A DNA stretch of 64,000 bases from an uncultured Sphingomonas sp. (lineage in GTDB: Bacteria; Pseudomonadota; Alphaproteobacteria; Sphingomonadales; Sphingomonadaceae). Shown here in pieces: positions 42,914-51,904 of the stretch. The position numbers were made by a program, and so were the translations under genes. The DNA is taken from the NCBI RefSeq assembly GCF_937871615.1, contig NZ_CALMPA010000071.1, forward strand, positions 1 through 64,000, given 5' to 3'. The notes under the pieces were generated by a model. It was given only the letters and a program-made list of their open reading frames with translations. It made no database searches and had not been told where the DNA came from. The first letter of the stretch is position 1. Every line of letters begins with the position of its first letter.

Positions 42914-43774
42914 ATGGAACAGGATGACCACGATCTGATATTGGTCGATCGCCCGGCGGAAGCGGTGCTGCGGCTCACGCTCAACCGGCCAGAAAAGCGC
43001 AATGCGCTGTCAAATGGCATGAGGCAGCGGCTTTTCACGCTGCTGGAGGAGACGGATCGCGATCCGGAGGCCCGCGTCACGATCATCCGTGGCGCCGGCA
43101 CCTGTTTTTCGGCAGGCTATGATCTCGGCGGGGGAACGGCGCCACCGTTTCCCTATCACACCGCGCCGGGCGCCGGTCACTGGCCGCGCCATGTCGTCGA
43201 GGGCGCGTTCCGCATCTGGGATCTCGCAAAGCCTGTGATCGCACAGGTTCACGGCTGGTGCCTGGCGGGCGGATCGGAATTGGCGACCGCATGTGATCTT
43301 GTCTACGTCGCCGAGGACGCGCAGATCGGCTACCCGCCGGTGCGGATGATGAGCCCGCCCGACAACCAGTTCCACGCCTGGCTGTGCGGGATGCGCGCGG
43401 CGATGGAAATGATGCTGACCGGCGACGCGATCGACGGGCTGGAGGCGGTTCGCCTCGGCTTCGCCAACCGCGCCCTTCCCGCCGCCGAACTGGACGCAGC
43501 GGTGGTCGAACGCGCCGGGCGGATCGCGCGCATTCCCACGGATGTTCAGGCGATGAACAAGCGATCGGTGCATCGCGCGATGGAAATCATGGGCCTGCGC
43601 GCCGCCATTCGCGCCGGCACCGAAATACAGGCGCTCGCCATGACGACCGAGACCAGCCGCGCGACCTTCGCCAGATTCCGCGAGAACGTGACGCGGGCGC
43701 TCGATGCGCGCGATGGCATGTTCGGCGATTATCGCACCACGGCATCCACCGCCAATGAGGGCGCCCAGCAATGA
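42914..43774 (+). CDS. Enoyl-CoA hydratase/isomerase (crotonase) family protein
   Basis: The 286-residue protein has the crotonase oxyanion-hole pieces FSAGYDL and GWCLAGGSELA. One catalytic Glu lies in GGSELATACD. The second acid of true hydratases is not evident (region YPPVRMMSPP reads PV where PE is usual), so it may be an isomerase, hydrolase or unusual hydratase. AAGGAGGG precedes the start. It overlaps the next crotonase gene by four bases. Confidence 0.87.
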   Translation: MEQDDHDLILVDRPAEAVLRLTLNRPEKRNALSNGMRQRLFTLLEETDRDPEARVTIIRGAGTCFSAGYDLGGGTAPPFPYHTAPGAGHWPRHVVEGAFRIWDLAKPVIAQVHGWCLAGGSELATACDLVYVAEDAQIGYPPVRMMSPPDNQFHAWLCGMRAAMEMMLTGDAIDGLEAVRLGFANRALPAAELDAAVVERAGRIARIPTDVQAMNKRSVHRAMEIMGLRAAIRAGTEIQALAMTTETSRATFARFRENVTRALDARDGMFGDYRTTASTANEGAQQ

Positions 43775-44556
43775 TGGAAGACATTCGGCTCGAACGCGAC
43801 GGCGCTGTCGGGCACATCGTTGTGGCGCGTGGCAGCGGCAACACAATCCGACCGCAGACGATGCGCGAGATCGGCGCCGCGGTCGATGAACTGGAGGCCG
43901 ATCAGGCGATCCGCTGCCTCGTCCTGCGCGCCGAGGGCAAACACTTTTCGGCAGGCGCCGACTTCACTTTTCTGGACGCGTTAGTTGAAACCCCCGCGGT
44001 CGACGTGCAGGCGCAGGTCTATACGCATTTTCAGGGCGCGGTCCGGCGCTTCTATGCCTGCGCGAAGCCGACGATCGCGCTCGTGCAGGGCGCGGCGGTG
44101 ACGGTCGGCTGCGAACTGGCGCTGGCGGCGGATTTCCGCATCGCTTCAGAGGATGCGATGTTCCAGGAAAGCTGGATCAGGCTGGGCATCATGCCGCCGC
44201 TGGGCGGCACCTTCCTGCTCCCGCGCATCATCGGCGCGGGCCGGGCGGCGAAAATGTGCCTGCGCGGGCGTGCCGTGCGGGCACAGGAGGCGCTCGCGAT
44301 CGGGCTGGTCGGTGAAGTGGTAGCCCGCGATGCCCTTGCGACGCGCGGCGACGAACTGGCGCGTGAACTGGCCGCATCGGCGCCGCTTGCCTATTCCGCG
44401 GTCAAGCGCGCGCTGCATCGCGGCCTCGAAACGAGCATGGAGATCGAATGGGCGGCGAATCTGCCGACGCAGGCGGTGCTGCTGGGCAGCGACGATTTCA
44501 GGGAAGGATTGTCGGCAGCGAAGGAAAGGCGGACGGCGGCGTTCAGCGGCCGCTAG
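43771..44556 (+). CDS. Enoyl-CoA hydratase/isomerase (crotonase) family protein
   Basis: The 261-residue crotonase homologue has HFSAGADF and VGCELALAADFRIA. In the second active-site loop it reads FQESWIRLGIMPP, where a hydratase would have Glu three residues before the conserved Gly. The pair of coupled crotonases probably catalyses successive or joint steps on CoA thioesters made by the acyl-CoA dehydrogenases. It ends in a convergent hairpin region. Confidence 0.87.
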   Translation: MMEDIRLERDGAVGHIVVARGSGNTIRPQTMREIGAAVDELEADQAIRCLVLRAEGKHFSAGADFTFLDALVETPAVDVQAQVYTHFQGAVRRFYACAKPTIALVQGAAVTVGCELALAADFRIASEDAMFQESWIRLGIMPPLGGTFLLPRIIGAGRAAKMCLRGRAVRAQEALAIGLVGEVVARDALATRGDELARELAASAPLAYSAVKRALHRGLETSMEIEWAANLPTQAVLLGSDDFREGLSAAKERRTAAFSGR

Positions 44557-44571
44557 GCATCCAGATACATC

Positions 44572-44598
44572 AGGGTCATGCTGGCCTGCCATGACCCT
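44572..44598. terminator. Hairpin between convergent crotonase and HAD genes
   Basis: Perfect 9-base arms (AGGGTCATG and CATGACCCT) flank a 9-base loop, 16 bases after the crotonase stop and 82 before the end of the HAD gene. No T-run follows. It is a probable terminator separating the catabolic cluster from the next locus. Confidence 0.5.
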
Positions 44599-44680
44599 CA
44601 CCAGCGGCACGTCGCGGATCGACAATTTCCGGCACGACCTCGCCGGGCTCCGGGCGCGTTGCTCATCCGGCCAGCGCGCC

Positions 44681-47083
44681 CTAATTCACCAGCAGCGCTG
44701 CGTGTGCCTCATCGCGGGGAGCGACCGACCGCGCGTCGGCGTCGCCGCGAGGAGCGGCGCTCTGTGCCTGCTTCACGATCGGGCGGAAGACGATCGACAG
44801 GACCAGCGGCTCATCCACCGCCGCGCGCGGCGGCGGGACGAACAACAGGCTGTTTTCATCGCACCGCCACAGGCCCTCAGCGAGCGGCATCATCGAATCG
44901 AACACCGGGCTGGCCGCGATCGGCGACGCCGCGATATCGGGCTTGTCGGCGCCGAACACGCTGATGCGATGGAACGCGATCTCGTCGATCTGGACGACTT
45001 GCCCGAACGCCCCGATCTGAACCCCGGCATCGAATTTCGCCGCGCCCACCGGGATATTGAGCACATAGAAGCCGTCATGCGTGGGCGATGCCGTCAGGCT
45101 TTGCACGATCTGTTCGCCCCCCGCCGCAAGAAGAACCGCGACGGGCAGCTTTTCGACCGCGAAATCGGCCAGCCGCAGATCCAGCCCGAAGCGATTGGCC
45201 GAAAGCCACGACAGGGAGACCGGCAGGCCATGCGCCTGCAACTCGCCCGATAGAAACATGCGATCGACGCGGCGCACATAGGCCATGCCGTGGCGCCGCA
45301 ATTCCCGGCGCGCGCCTTCCTGATCGACCATCCCGACGAGATCGTCGGTGCCAAGATTCACGTCATGCTCGAACCGGCTGAAGATCGCCACCTCATCCGG
45401 CTGTGGCATGAACAGCAAGCGCCCGAGAATGGCGAGCGCCATGCGTCGCCGCGCATCCGACTGATCGGCAGCCGGAGGGCGATGGAAAGCCGCATCGCCC
45501 GATCGGGCGAAAGCGATCGCACCGGCCTGAATCCTGGCGCGCGTTTCCGATTGCGCCTTGTCGACGCGCGTGGCGCGATATTTGGCGCGCCCGTTATCGG
45601 CATAATCGAGCACCGATCCCGCGCTCGATGTGCAGACCTGCTCGATAATCGCGATCTGGCTGCACAGCGCCCGCAGCAGCCGGTGATCGTAGTGGCGGGA
45701 ATCGAACAGGCCGCGCTTGCGATCGGGATCGACGTTACTGTTCGAAAGCAGCAGATAGCGCCCTGTGACGGTGACGCCGAGGCGGTCTTCCAGAACAGGT
45801 GCCGCAAGATCCTGCACCGTCCCGCGATACCCCAGGTCCACCAGCATGACGATGTCGCCATCGGCGATCCTCGCCTCCCGCCGCAGATGCGCGATCAGGC
45901 GCTTCGCATAAGCGGCGCTGCGCCTGAAAATGCGGCTCAGCGCGTCGGGCGCGAATATGTTGCGCCGGAAAGCGGCATTCGTCCCGCCGATTTTCGCGGC
46001 TTCGGCTGGAGTGAGGCCGAGTTGCGCCGCAAGCGCATCGACGCGCTCGGTGCTTTCCTCGTCCAGATAGCGTTCCACCGCGCCCCGATCGGCGAACGAT
46101 GCCTGCCGCGCGGCGAAGCGGCTGATCGCCACGCAGGCGCACTTGCCGCCGATCGCTTCGTACATCGCATGGGGCAGGAAGCCATCACGCAACAGGAACA
46201 GCGGCTTCACCGGGCGCCCGGTTTCGGCAGCAAGCGCCGCCACCTCGGCTTTCAACCAGCGCGAAAACGCATCCAGCACCGGCCCGACGATATCATGCCC
46301 CAGGTGCCATGCCGGATCGCTGCGTTCCTGCATGGCAAGCGGCGCGCGGTGCAACTGGATCACCGGCTGGCTAACGCGCGTCATCGGATCGAGCATCACC
46401 GCCGCATTGGCCTCAAGCCGCAGGATATTCGCGGTCGCCTCGTCGAATTGCCGGATGTGGACGGCATTCAGCCCCGCCGCTTCCGCCGCCACTCCATCCG
46501 CATCGGGATTGTCGCCGACATGCAGGATCGCCTTCGCCGGTTCCCCGATTTCACGCAGCACATCGGCGAACAGCCCCCCGCCCTTCGAGCGGCCATATTC
46601 CGACGAGCAGAATATCCGGTCGATCATGCCGACCAGTTCCTCTCCGCCGACCGCCGCGATCAGGCCATGCAGTTGCGATCGCGACAGATAGGTGTCGCTG
46701 ACGATGATGATCTTCAGCCCGCGCGCTTTTGCGTCCGCGATCAGCGCCACGGTGGGCGCGAACGCGAAACAATGCCGCGCCTCCAGCGCCAGTTCCCGCG
46801 CCACCCCGGCATCGGAATCGCCGGGCAAATGCGCGTGGATTTCCTCGATCGAAACCTCTGAAAGCCCGTCCCTGCGCAGCCGCAACCGGCGCGCTTCCTG
46901 CTCCGCCTGAACGCGCGGCTCGATCCCGCCGCCGGGATAATCGAATTCCGCGAACACGTCCTGCGGCAGATTAGTCGCACGCCAGATCAGCGTATCGAAG
47001 CAATCGAGCGAAAGGACGCGAACGCCTTCGGGCGCGTCTTCCAGCAACGTCGCTACGTCTCGTGGAGTAACGGTCTTGCGCAT
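44681..47083 (-). CDS. Large HAD-superfamily protein (predicted hydrolase)
   Basis: The 800-residue protein begins with a HAD phosphatase-like domain: LDCFDTLIW (residues about 25-33, nucleophile Asp), IVSDTYLS, and HVGDNPDAD near 200. The long remainder has no family I recognise with certainty. It resembles the predicted hydrolases found in polysaccharide or cell-surface loci. It is divergent from a methyltransferase-like gene across 197 bases. It lies outside the catabolic theme; the function is unknown. Confidence 0.75.
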   Translation of the reverse strand: MRKTVTPRDVATLLEDAPEGVRVLSLDCFDTLIWRATNLPQDVFAEFDYPGGGIEPRVQAEQEARRLRLRRDGLSEVSIEEIHAHLPGDSDAGVARELALEARHCFAFAPTVALIADAKARGLKIIIVSDTYLSRSQLHGLIAAVGGEELVGMIDRIFCSSEYGRSKGGGLFADVLREIGEPAKAILHVGDNPDADGVAAEAAGLNAVHIRQFDEATANILRLEANAAVMLDPMTRVSQPVIQLHRAPLAMQERSDPAWHLGHDIVGPVLDAFSRWLKAEVAALAAETGRPVKPLFLLRDGFLPHAMYEAIGGKCACVAISRFAARQASFADRGAVERYLDEESTERVDALAAQLGLTPAEAAKIGGTNAAFRRNIFAPDALSRIFRRSAAYAKRLIAHLRREARIADGDIVMLVDLGYRGTVQDLAAPVLEDRLGVTVTGRYLLLSNSNVDPDRKRGLFDSRHYDHRLLRALCSQIAIIEQVCTSSAGSVLDYADNGRAKYRATRVDKAQSETRARIQAGAIAFARSGDAAFHRPPAADQSDARRRMALAILGRLLFMPQPDEVAIFSRFEHDVNLGTDDLVGMVDQEGARRELRRHGMAYVRRVDRMFLSGELQAHGLPVSLSWLSANRFGLDLRLADFAVEKLPVAVLLAAGGEQIVQSLTASPTHDGFYVLNIPVGAAKFDAGVQIGAFGQVVQIDEIAFHRISVFGADKPDIAASPIAASPVFDSMMPLAEGLWRCDENSLLFVPPPRAAVDEPLVLSIVFRPIVKQAQSAAPRGDADARSVAPRDEAHAALLVN

Positions 47084-47223
47084 CTTCTCATCTCTCGGGC
47101 GTGGCGCTGATCTTGTGCCGGGCGGAATAGGGGCAATCCGATTGCCAAAGAGTTAACCTCTTTTGTTAGCCAACCGCGCGCAATGCCGCATTAGCGGTCG
47201 GCCCGCGCGCTTAATTCTTGTGG

Positions 47224-47238
47224 TTAACCAAATGCTAA
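47224..47238 (+). promoter_or_regulatory. CtrA-like site TTAA-N7-CTAA
   Basis: TTAACCAAATGCTAA fits the alphaproteobacterial CtrA pattern TTAA-N7-TTAA with one mismatch. It lies 42 bases before the methyltransferase-like start, in the 197-base divergent gap. A second partial copy (GTTAACC...GTTAGCC) is at 47152-47171. Inference from consensus only. Confidence 0.3.
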
Positions 47239-47280
47239 GTCCGGCCTGCGACGAGGGTGCGAAATCGAAAGGCCCTTCAG

Positions 47281-48099
47281 ATGCCGGACCTGCTTATCCA
47301 TTCCATGGCCGAATTCTCCGATCTCATCCTGACCGGCCTCGCCATCACCGACGCGCGGGAGATCGTGGAGATCGGCGCGGAGTTTGGTGGCATGTCGAAA
47401 TTGCTCGCCGATCATGCCTCAGCGGTGGATGGATCGCTCACCAGCATTGATCCGTCCGTCAAGCCGGAGTTCGCCGCCTGGGCGGCGGCCAATCCGGCGA
47501 CGCGCCATATCGCCCAGCCGAGCCTTGTCGCACTCGATCATGTCGGGCCGGCGGACGCATGGCTGGTCGATGGCGATCACAACTGGTTCACGGTCTATCA
47601 CGAACTGCATCGGATCGACGCGATCTGCCGCGAGCATGGCAGGCCGTTGCTGGTCTTCCTGCACGATATCGGCTGGCCGTCCGGCCGGCGGGACATGTAT
47701 TACGCGCCGGATGCGATCCCGACGGATTATCGCCACGCTTATGATTATGGCGGCGGCGCGGTTCCGGAATCGAACGCGCTGCTGCCGCGCGGCGGGTTTC
47801 GTGGAAACGGCCAGTTCGCCTTTGCCTGCCATGAAGGCGGGCCGCGCAACGGCGTGCTTTGCGCGGTGGAGGATTTCATCGCGGATCTGCTCGGCAATGG
47901 CCGCACCCTTGCCTTTGCCGAGATCAACGCGGTCTTCGGGCTAGGCGTCCTGTTCAGCGAAGACGCGCCGTGGAGCGAGGCGCTGGGGCAGCATCTGCTG
48001 CCGTTTCACCAAAATCCGCTGCTCGCCACGCTCGAACGGAACCGCCTCGCAAACTATCTGCGCGTTATCGAGTTGCAGGAGGCGGGCCTCCCCGCCTGA
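47281..48099 (+). CDS. Class I SAM-dependent methyltransferase-like protein
   Basis: The 272-residue protein has a Rossmann-type SAM loop VEIGAEFGGMSKLLAD (near residue 30), an acidic SIDPSV strand end, and a DAWLVDGDHNWFTVYHELHRI segment typical of the methyltransferase 24 / cephalosporin-hydroxylase-like group. The start at 47281 is preferred over an in-frame ATG 24 bases upstream. Paired divergently with the HAD gene, it may modify a surface glycan or small molecule. Confidence 0.7.
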   Translation: MPDLLIHSMAEFSDLILTGLAITDAREIVEIGAEFGGMSKLLADHASAVDGSLTSIDPSVKPEFAAWAAANPATRHIAQPSLVALDHVGPADAWLVDGDHNWFTVYHELHRIDAICREHGRPLLVFLHDIGWPSGRRDMYYAPDAIPTDYRHAYDYGGGAVPESNALLPRGGFRGNGQFAFACHEGGPRNGVLCAVEDFIADLLGNGRTLAFAEINAVFGLGVLFSEDAPWSEALGQHLLPFHQNPLLATLERNRLANYLRVIELQEAGLPA

Positions 48100-48125
48100 A
48101 CCGTCCGGGCGGGCAACCGGCGCTC

Positions 48126-48638
48126 CTATCCGAATTGCCGCAGCGGCAGCACAAGCCCCGAAACGACGAAATAGGCCGCGCCCATTCCCGCCGCCACCTT
48201 CTGGTTCAGCCGCCCGGCGGCATCGCGGAATTCGCGGCCCAGCGGGTGCGCGGGGACGATGCCCAGCCCCACCTCGTTCGTCACGATGGCGATCGGCAGC
48301 GGCGTTGCCGCGATCGCGGCGATCAACTCGTCGGCGCGGCGCTCGATCGGGTGGCCGCCCAGCATCAGGTTGGACAGCCAGAGCGTAAGGCAGTCGACCA
48401 GGATCGCGCCCGACGGGATCGCCGCGATCGCCTCTGGCAGATCGAGCGGGCATTCGATCGTGCGCCACCGCGCGCCGCGTTCGGCGCGATGCCTTGCGAT
48501 CCGCGCCGCCATCTCGCCATCGCCCGCCTCTGCGGTGGCGAGATAGTGGAGCGGGCCGGCATGGCGCTCGGCGGATTCCAGCGCGAGGCGGCTCTTGCCG
48601 GAGCGCGCGCCGCCCACGAACATGGTTTTTGCGGTCAT
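48126..48638 (-). CDS. cobU: Adenosylcobinamide kinase / adenosylcobinamide-phosphate guanylyltransferase
   Basis: The 170-residue protein has the CobU P-loop VGGARSGKS at residues 8-16, a possible guanylylation His in the ARIARHRAERG segment, and VTNEVGLGIVP near 118. It phosphorylates and guanylylates adenosylcobinamide before the nucleotide loop is attached. It is transcribed away from the riboswitch-btuB operon that carries the other late cobalamin genes. Confidence 0.93.
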   Translation of the reverse strand: MTAKTMFVGGARSGKSRLALESAERHAGPLHYLATAEAGDGEMAARIARHRAERGARWRTIECPLDLPEAIAAIPSGAILVDCLTLWLSNLMLGGHPIERRADELIAAIAATPLPIAIVTNEVGLGIVPAHPLGREFRDAAGRLNQKVAAGMGAAYFVVSGLVLPLRQFG

Positions 48639-48674
48639 CTTGCGTTCTGCTCCGCTGGTCCGTAGAGGCGCCGA

Positions 48675-48859
48675 CGCGACAGGTTTCCAGAGATGGAATC
48701 AAAAGGGAATTCGGAAGCAGGCGTCAAGCCTGTGATCCGAAGCTGCCCCCGCAACTGTGACCGGCGAGCCTTGCTCCATCCGTGTGCCACTGGATCGTTC
48801 TCGATCTGGGAAGGCCGAGCAGGACGATGACCCGGAAGCCAGGAGACCTGCCTGTCGCG
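48675..48859 (+). ncRNA. Cobalamin (B12) riboswitch
   Basis: A perfect 9-base P1 helix joins CGCGACAGG (48675-48683) and CCTGTCGCG (48851-48859). Inside are the conserved GCTGCCCCCGCAACTGT stretch near 48750 and the B12 box AAGCCAGGAGACCTGCC at 48836-48852. Nothing else has this signature. It lies 139 bases before btuB and should lower expression of the transport/salvage operon when cobalamin is plentiful. Confidence 0.96.
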
Positions 48860-48879
48860 GTTGTCCTTCGTGCGGACGG

Positions 48880-48946
48880 GGTGTTCCGGGCGATCGAGGT
48901 TTTCCTCGCGTGACGACGTTGTCGGGGTCGTGCGCGACGGAACACC
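48880..48946 (+). promoter_or_regulatory. Candidate expression platform of the riboswitch
   Basis: GGTGTTCCG (48880-48888) and CGGAACACC (48938-48946) are perfect 9-base complements separated by 49 bases. They lie between the riboswitch core and the btuB start. They could form the switching stem that controls access to the ribosome site (GAGGGGA near 48984). No T-run follows, so control of translation is more likely than termination. Confidence 0.45.
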
Positions 48947-48997
48947 TGTTCCGGCGAACCGTGGTGCGCGCCCCCTTGGATACGAGGGGAAACCACC

Positions 48998-50923
48998 GTG
49001 AAGAAATACGCCTGCCTGATTCTGCTGCCTTATGCCGTGGCGGCGACCTCCGCTTTCGCCCAGAGCACATCCTCCCTCCAGAGCGACGCCGCCGCCGGCC
49101 CGGATGTCATCGTCGCCGCCAACCGCGAGGCGCGGGCGGCATCCACCATCGGGCAATCGGTTACGGTGCTCGATGCCGAAACCATCACCCGGCGCCAGGC
49201 CGTCATCGTCTCCGATCTGCTGCGCCAGGTGCCGGGCGTCACCGTCACCCGCAACGGCGGCCCCGGCACCTCCACCTCGGTCAACATCCGCGGCGCCGAT
49301 AGCGACCAGACCGTCGCGCTGATCGACGGCATCAAGCTCAACGATCCCTCGTCGCCGGGCGGCGGGTTCAACTTCGGCACGCTGCTGATCGGCAATATCG
49401 CGCGGATCGAGGTGCTGCGCGGCGCGCAATCCGTTTTGTGGGGCAGCCAGGCGATCGGCGGCGTGGTGAACCTGATTACCCGCCAGCCGACCGAGGCGCT
49501 CGCCGTGAACGCGCGCGTCGAAGGCGGCTGGCACAATACGGGGCAAGCCTTTGCCAACGTCTCGGGCAAGGCCGGCCCGGTCTCCGCGAGTCTCGGCGGC
49601 GGCTATTACAGGACCGACGGGATTTCGGCCTTTGCCGATGGCGCCGAGCGTGACGGCTTTCGCACCCACGCCGCGAACGGCAGCCTCAAGATCGACCTGA
49701 CCTCGCGCATTTCCATCGACGTGCGCGGCTTCTATTCCAGTGGCCGCACCGATATCGACGGTTTCCCACCGCCGCGCTTCGTCTTCGGCGACACCCGCGA
49801 ATATAGCGATAGCAAGCAGTGGACCGGCTATACCGGGCTGAACTTCGCGCTGTTCGACGGGCGCTTGCGCAACCGCATCGGCTACGCCCATACAGACACC
49901 AACCGGCGCAATATCGACCCCGATGGCACGCCGACCGAGACGTTCCGCGGCATCGGGCGCAACGACCGGCTGGAATATCAGGGCGTCGTCGATCTGAACT
50001 CCGCCGTGTTCGCCACCTTCGGCGCCGAACGCGAAGTCTCGCGCTTCTCGACATCGAGCTATGGCGGCCCGGTCACGCGCGGGCGCGCGCGCAGTTTCAG
50101 CGTTTACGGCCAGATGGCGGTGACGCCGATCGCCGGGCTGACCGCGACGGCGGGCGTGCGGCACGACGATCACAATATCTTCGACGGCGAAACCACCTTC
50201 TCCGGCAGCGGCGTCTATTCGCCCAACGGCGGCGCGACGACATTCCGCGCAAGCTATTCCGAAGGCTTCAAGGCGCCGACACTGTATCAGCTCCAGAGCG
50301 AATACGGCAACGCGCACCTCGGCCCGGAACGGTCGCGCGGCTGGGATGCGGGCGTGACGCAACGCGCGCTGGATGGCGCGATCGAAGCGAGCGCGACCTA
50401 TTTCCGCCGCACCTCACGCGATCTGATCGCCTTCGTTTCGTGCACCGCGCCGCTGGCCGGGATCTGCGCCGGGCGGCCCGGCGGAACATATGACAATATC
50501 GCAAAGGCGCTGTCGCAGGGAGTCGAACTGGCGCTGCTGCTGCATCCGGTGGACGCGCTGACGGTGGGCGCGAGCTACACCTATCTCGATGCCACGAACC
50601 GCTCGCGCGGGACAGCGAACTTCGGGCGCGATCTGCCACGCCGGCCAGGCAGCAGCGTGACGGTGAACGCCGATTATCGCTGGCCGTTCGGGCTGACGAC
50701 CGGCGCCACCGTCACCTCGATCGGGAACAGTTTCGATAACGCCTCGAATGCGCGCCGCCTCGCCGGCTATGTACTCACCGATCTGCGCGCCTCCTTCCCG
50801 ATCAGCCGCCAGATCGAAATCTATGGCCGCGTCGAGAATCTGTTCAACGAGCGGTATCAGACGATCTACCAATATGGGCAGCCGGGCCGCGGCGCATTCG
50901 GCGGCATCCGGCTGACCTACTGA
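48998..50923 (+). CDS. btuB: TonB-dependent vitamin B12 receptor
   Basis: The 641-residue outer-membrane receptor starts with GTG behind GAGGGGA. A signal peptide ends near AFAQ (residue about 25), and a TonB box (DVIVAANRE) and plug domain with VLRGAQSVLWGSQAIGG follow. The length and plug match BtuB. Position directly after a cobalamin riboswitch and before cobalamin salvage genes makes the substrate call firm. It ends three bases before the next gene. Confidence 0.95.
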   Translation: MKKYACLILLPYAVAATSAFAQSTSSLQSDAAAGPDVIVAANREARAASTIGQSVTVLDAETITRRQAVIVSDLLRQVPGVTVTRNGGPGTSTSVNIRGADSDQTVALIDGIKLNDPSSPGGGFNFGTLLIGNIARIEVLRGAQSVLWGSQAIGGVVNLITRQPTEALAVNARVEGGWHNTGQAFANVSGKAGPVSASLGGGYYRTDGISAFADGAERDGFRTHAANGSLKIDLTSRISIDVRGFYSSGRTDIDGFPPPRFVFGDTREYSDSKQWTGYTGLNFALFDGRLRNRIGYAHTDTNRRNIDPDGTPTETFRGIGRNDRLEYQGVVDLNSAVFATFGAEREVSRFSTSSYGGPVTRGRARSFSVYGQMAVTPIAGLTATAGVRHDDHNIFDGETTFSGSGVYSPNGGATTFRASYSEGFKAPTLYQLQSEYGNAHLGPERSRGWDAGVTQRALDGAIEASATYFRRTSRDLIAFVSCTAPLAGICAGRPGGTYDNIAKALSQGVELALLLHPVDALTVGASYTYLDATNRSRGTANFGRDLPRRPGSSVTVNADYRWPFGLTTGATVTSIGNSFDNASNARRLAGYVLTDLRASFPISRQIEIYGRVENLFNERYQTIYQYGQPGRGAFGGIRLTY

Positions 50924-50926
50924 CCA

Positions 50927-51904
50927 ATGCTTGCGCCGCGCGCCTTTGCCACCTTCTGCGCCCATGGCGGGCGGGTGGCGGCGGCGCGCGCCTTGTTCGG
51001 GGGCGATGGCTGGATTGATCTGTCGACCGGCATCGCCCCCTGGGCATGGCCCGCCGGCACGGCGCTGCCGGGCCTCGCCCGCCTGCCCGAGCCGGGCGAG
51101 ATACAGGCGCTGGAGGCCGCCGCCGCAGCCGCATTCGGCGGCGTGGACCCGGCCCGCGTCGTCGCCGTGCCGGGAACTGACCTCGCGATACGATTGCTGG
51201 CGCCGCTGATCGGCGCGCGTTCGCCCGCATTGCGATCGGGATACGCCGGCCATCATGCCGCCTGGCCGGAAGCCCGATCCGTGGACGATATCTCGACGGA
51301 AAATCTGACAGGCCGCGATCTGCTGGTGATCGCCAGTCCGGCCAATCCCGATGGTCGCCTCACCGATCCGGCAAGGCTTCGCGCGCTTGCCGAAAATCTC
51401 ACCGTCGTGGTCGACGAAGCCTATGCCGATCCCGCACCCGGATTGGCCCCGCACGCGTCGGACCGGCTGATCGTCCTGCGCTCCTTCGGGAAATTCTATG
51501 GCCTGCCCGGCCTCAGGCTCGGCTTCGTCATCGCCGGGCCGCGCGTGACGGCGCAACTGCGCGCGATGCTCGGCGACTGGCCGGTTTCCTCGCCCGCGAT
51601 CGCGATCGGCACGGCGGCATATCTGGATGGTGCGTGGCGGCGCGCGCAGCACGCCCGCATCGTGCGGGAAGGCGCCTTGCTCGATGCGCTGCTTGCCCGC
51701 GCCAGCCTGCCGATCCTCGGCACCGCCCCGCTCTTTCGCCTGATCGGCTGCACCGATGCGCACCGCCTGTTCGAAACGCTGGCGCGCCGCGCGATCCTCG
51801 TCCGGCCATTTGCCGGCCAGCCCCATCGCCTGCGCATCGGGCTGCCCGCCGATGCGCCCGCCCGCCTCCGCCTCGCCAACGCCCTTCAGGAGTTCAGACC
51901 ATGA
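50927..51904 (+). CDS. Threonine-phosphate decarboxylase (CobD/CobC type)
   Basis: The 325-residue PLP enzyme has a class I/II aminotransferase-like fold with the PLP lysine in RSFGKFYGLPGLRLGF and VVDEAYADP upstream. It decarboxylates threonine phosphate to aminopropanol phosphate, the linker used by the CbiB protein. It starts three bases after btuB and overlaps cobO by four. The name is cobD in Salmonella usage and cobC in Pseudomonas usage, so no symbol is given. Confidence 0.88.
   Translation: MLAPRAFATFCAHGGRVAAARALFGGDGWIDLSTGIAPWAWPAGTALPGLARLPEPGEIQALEAAAAAAFGGVDPARVVAVPGTDLAIRLLAPLIGARSPALRSGYAGHHAAWPEARSVDDISTENLTGRDLLVIASPANPDGRLTDPARLRALAENLTVVVDEAYADPAPGLAPHASDRLIVLRSFGKFYGLPGLRLGFVIAGPRVTAQLRAMLGDWPVSSPAIAIGTAAYLDGAWRRAQHARIVREGALLDALLARASLPILGTAPLFRLIGCTDAHRLFETLARRAILVRPFAGQPHRLRIGLPADAPARLRLANALQEFRP

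Noticed and set aside
45290..46861. Plus-strand open frame of 523 codons opposite the HAD gene
   Set aside because: Antisense shadow; the HAD protein has clear motifs in its own frame.
48635..50362. Minus-strand open frame of 575 codons across the riboswitch and btuB
   Set aside because: It covers an unmistakable riboswitch and the BtuB coding frame on the opposite strand.
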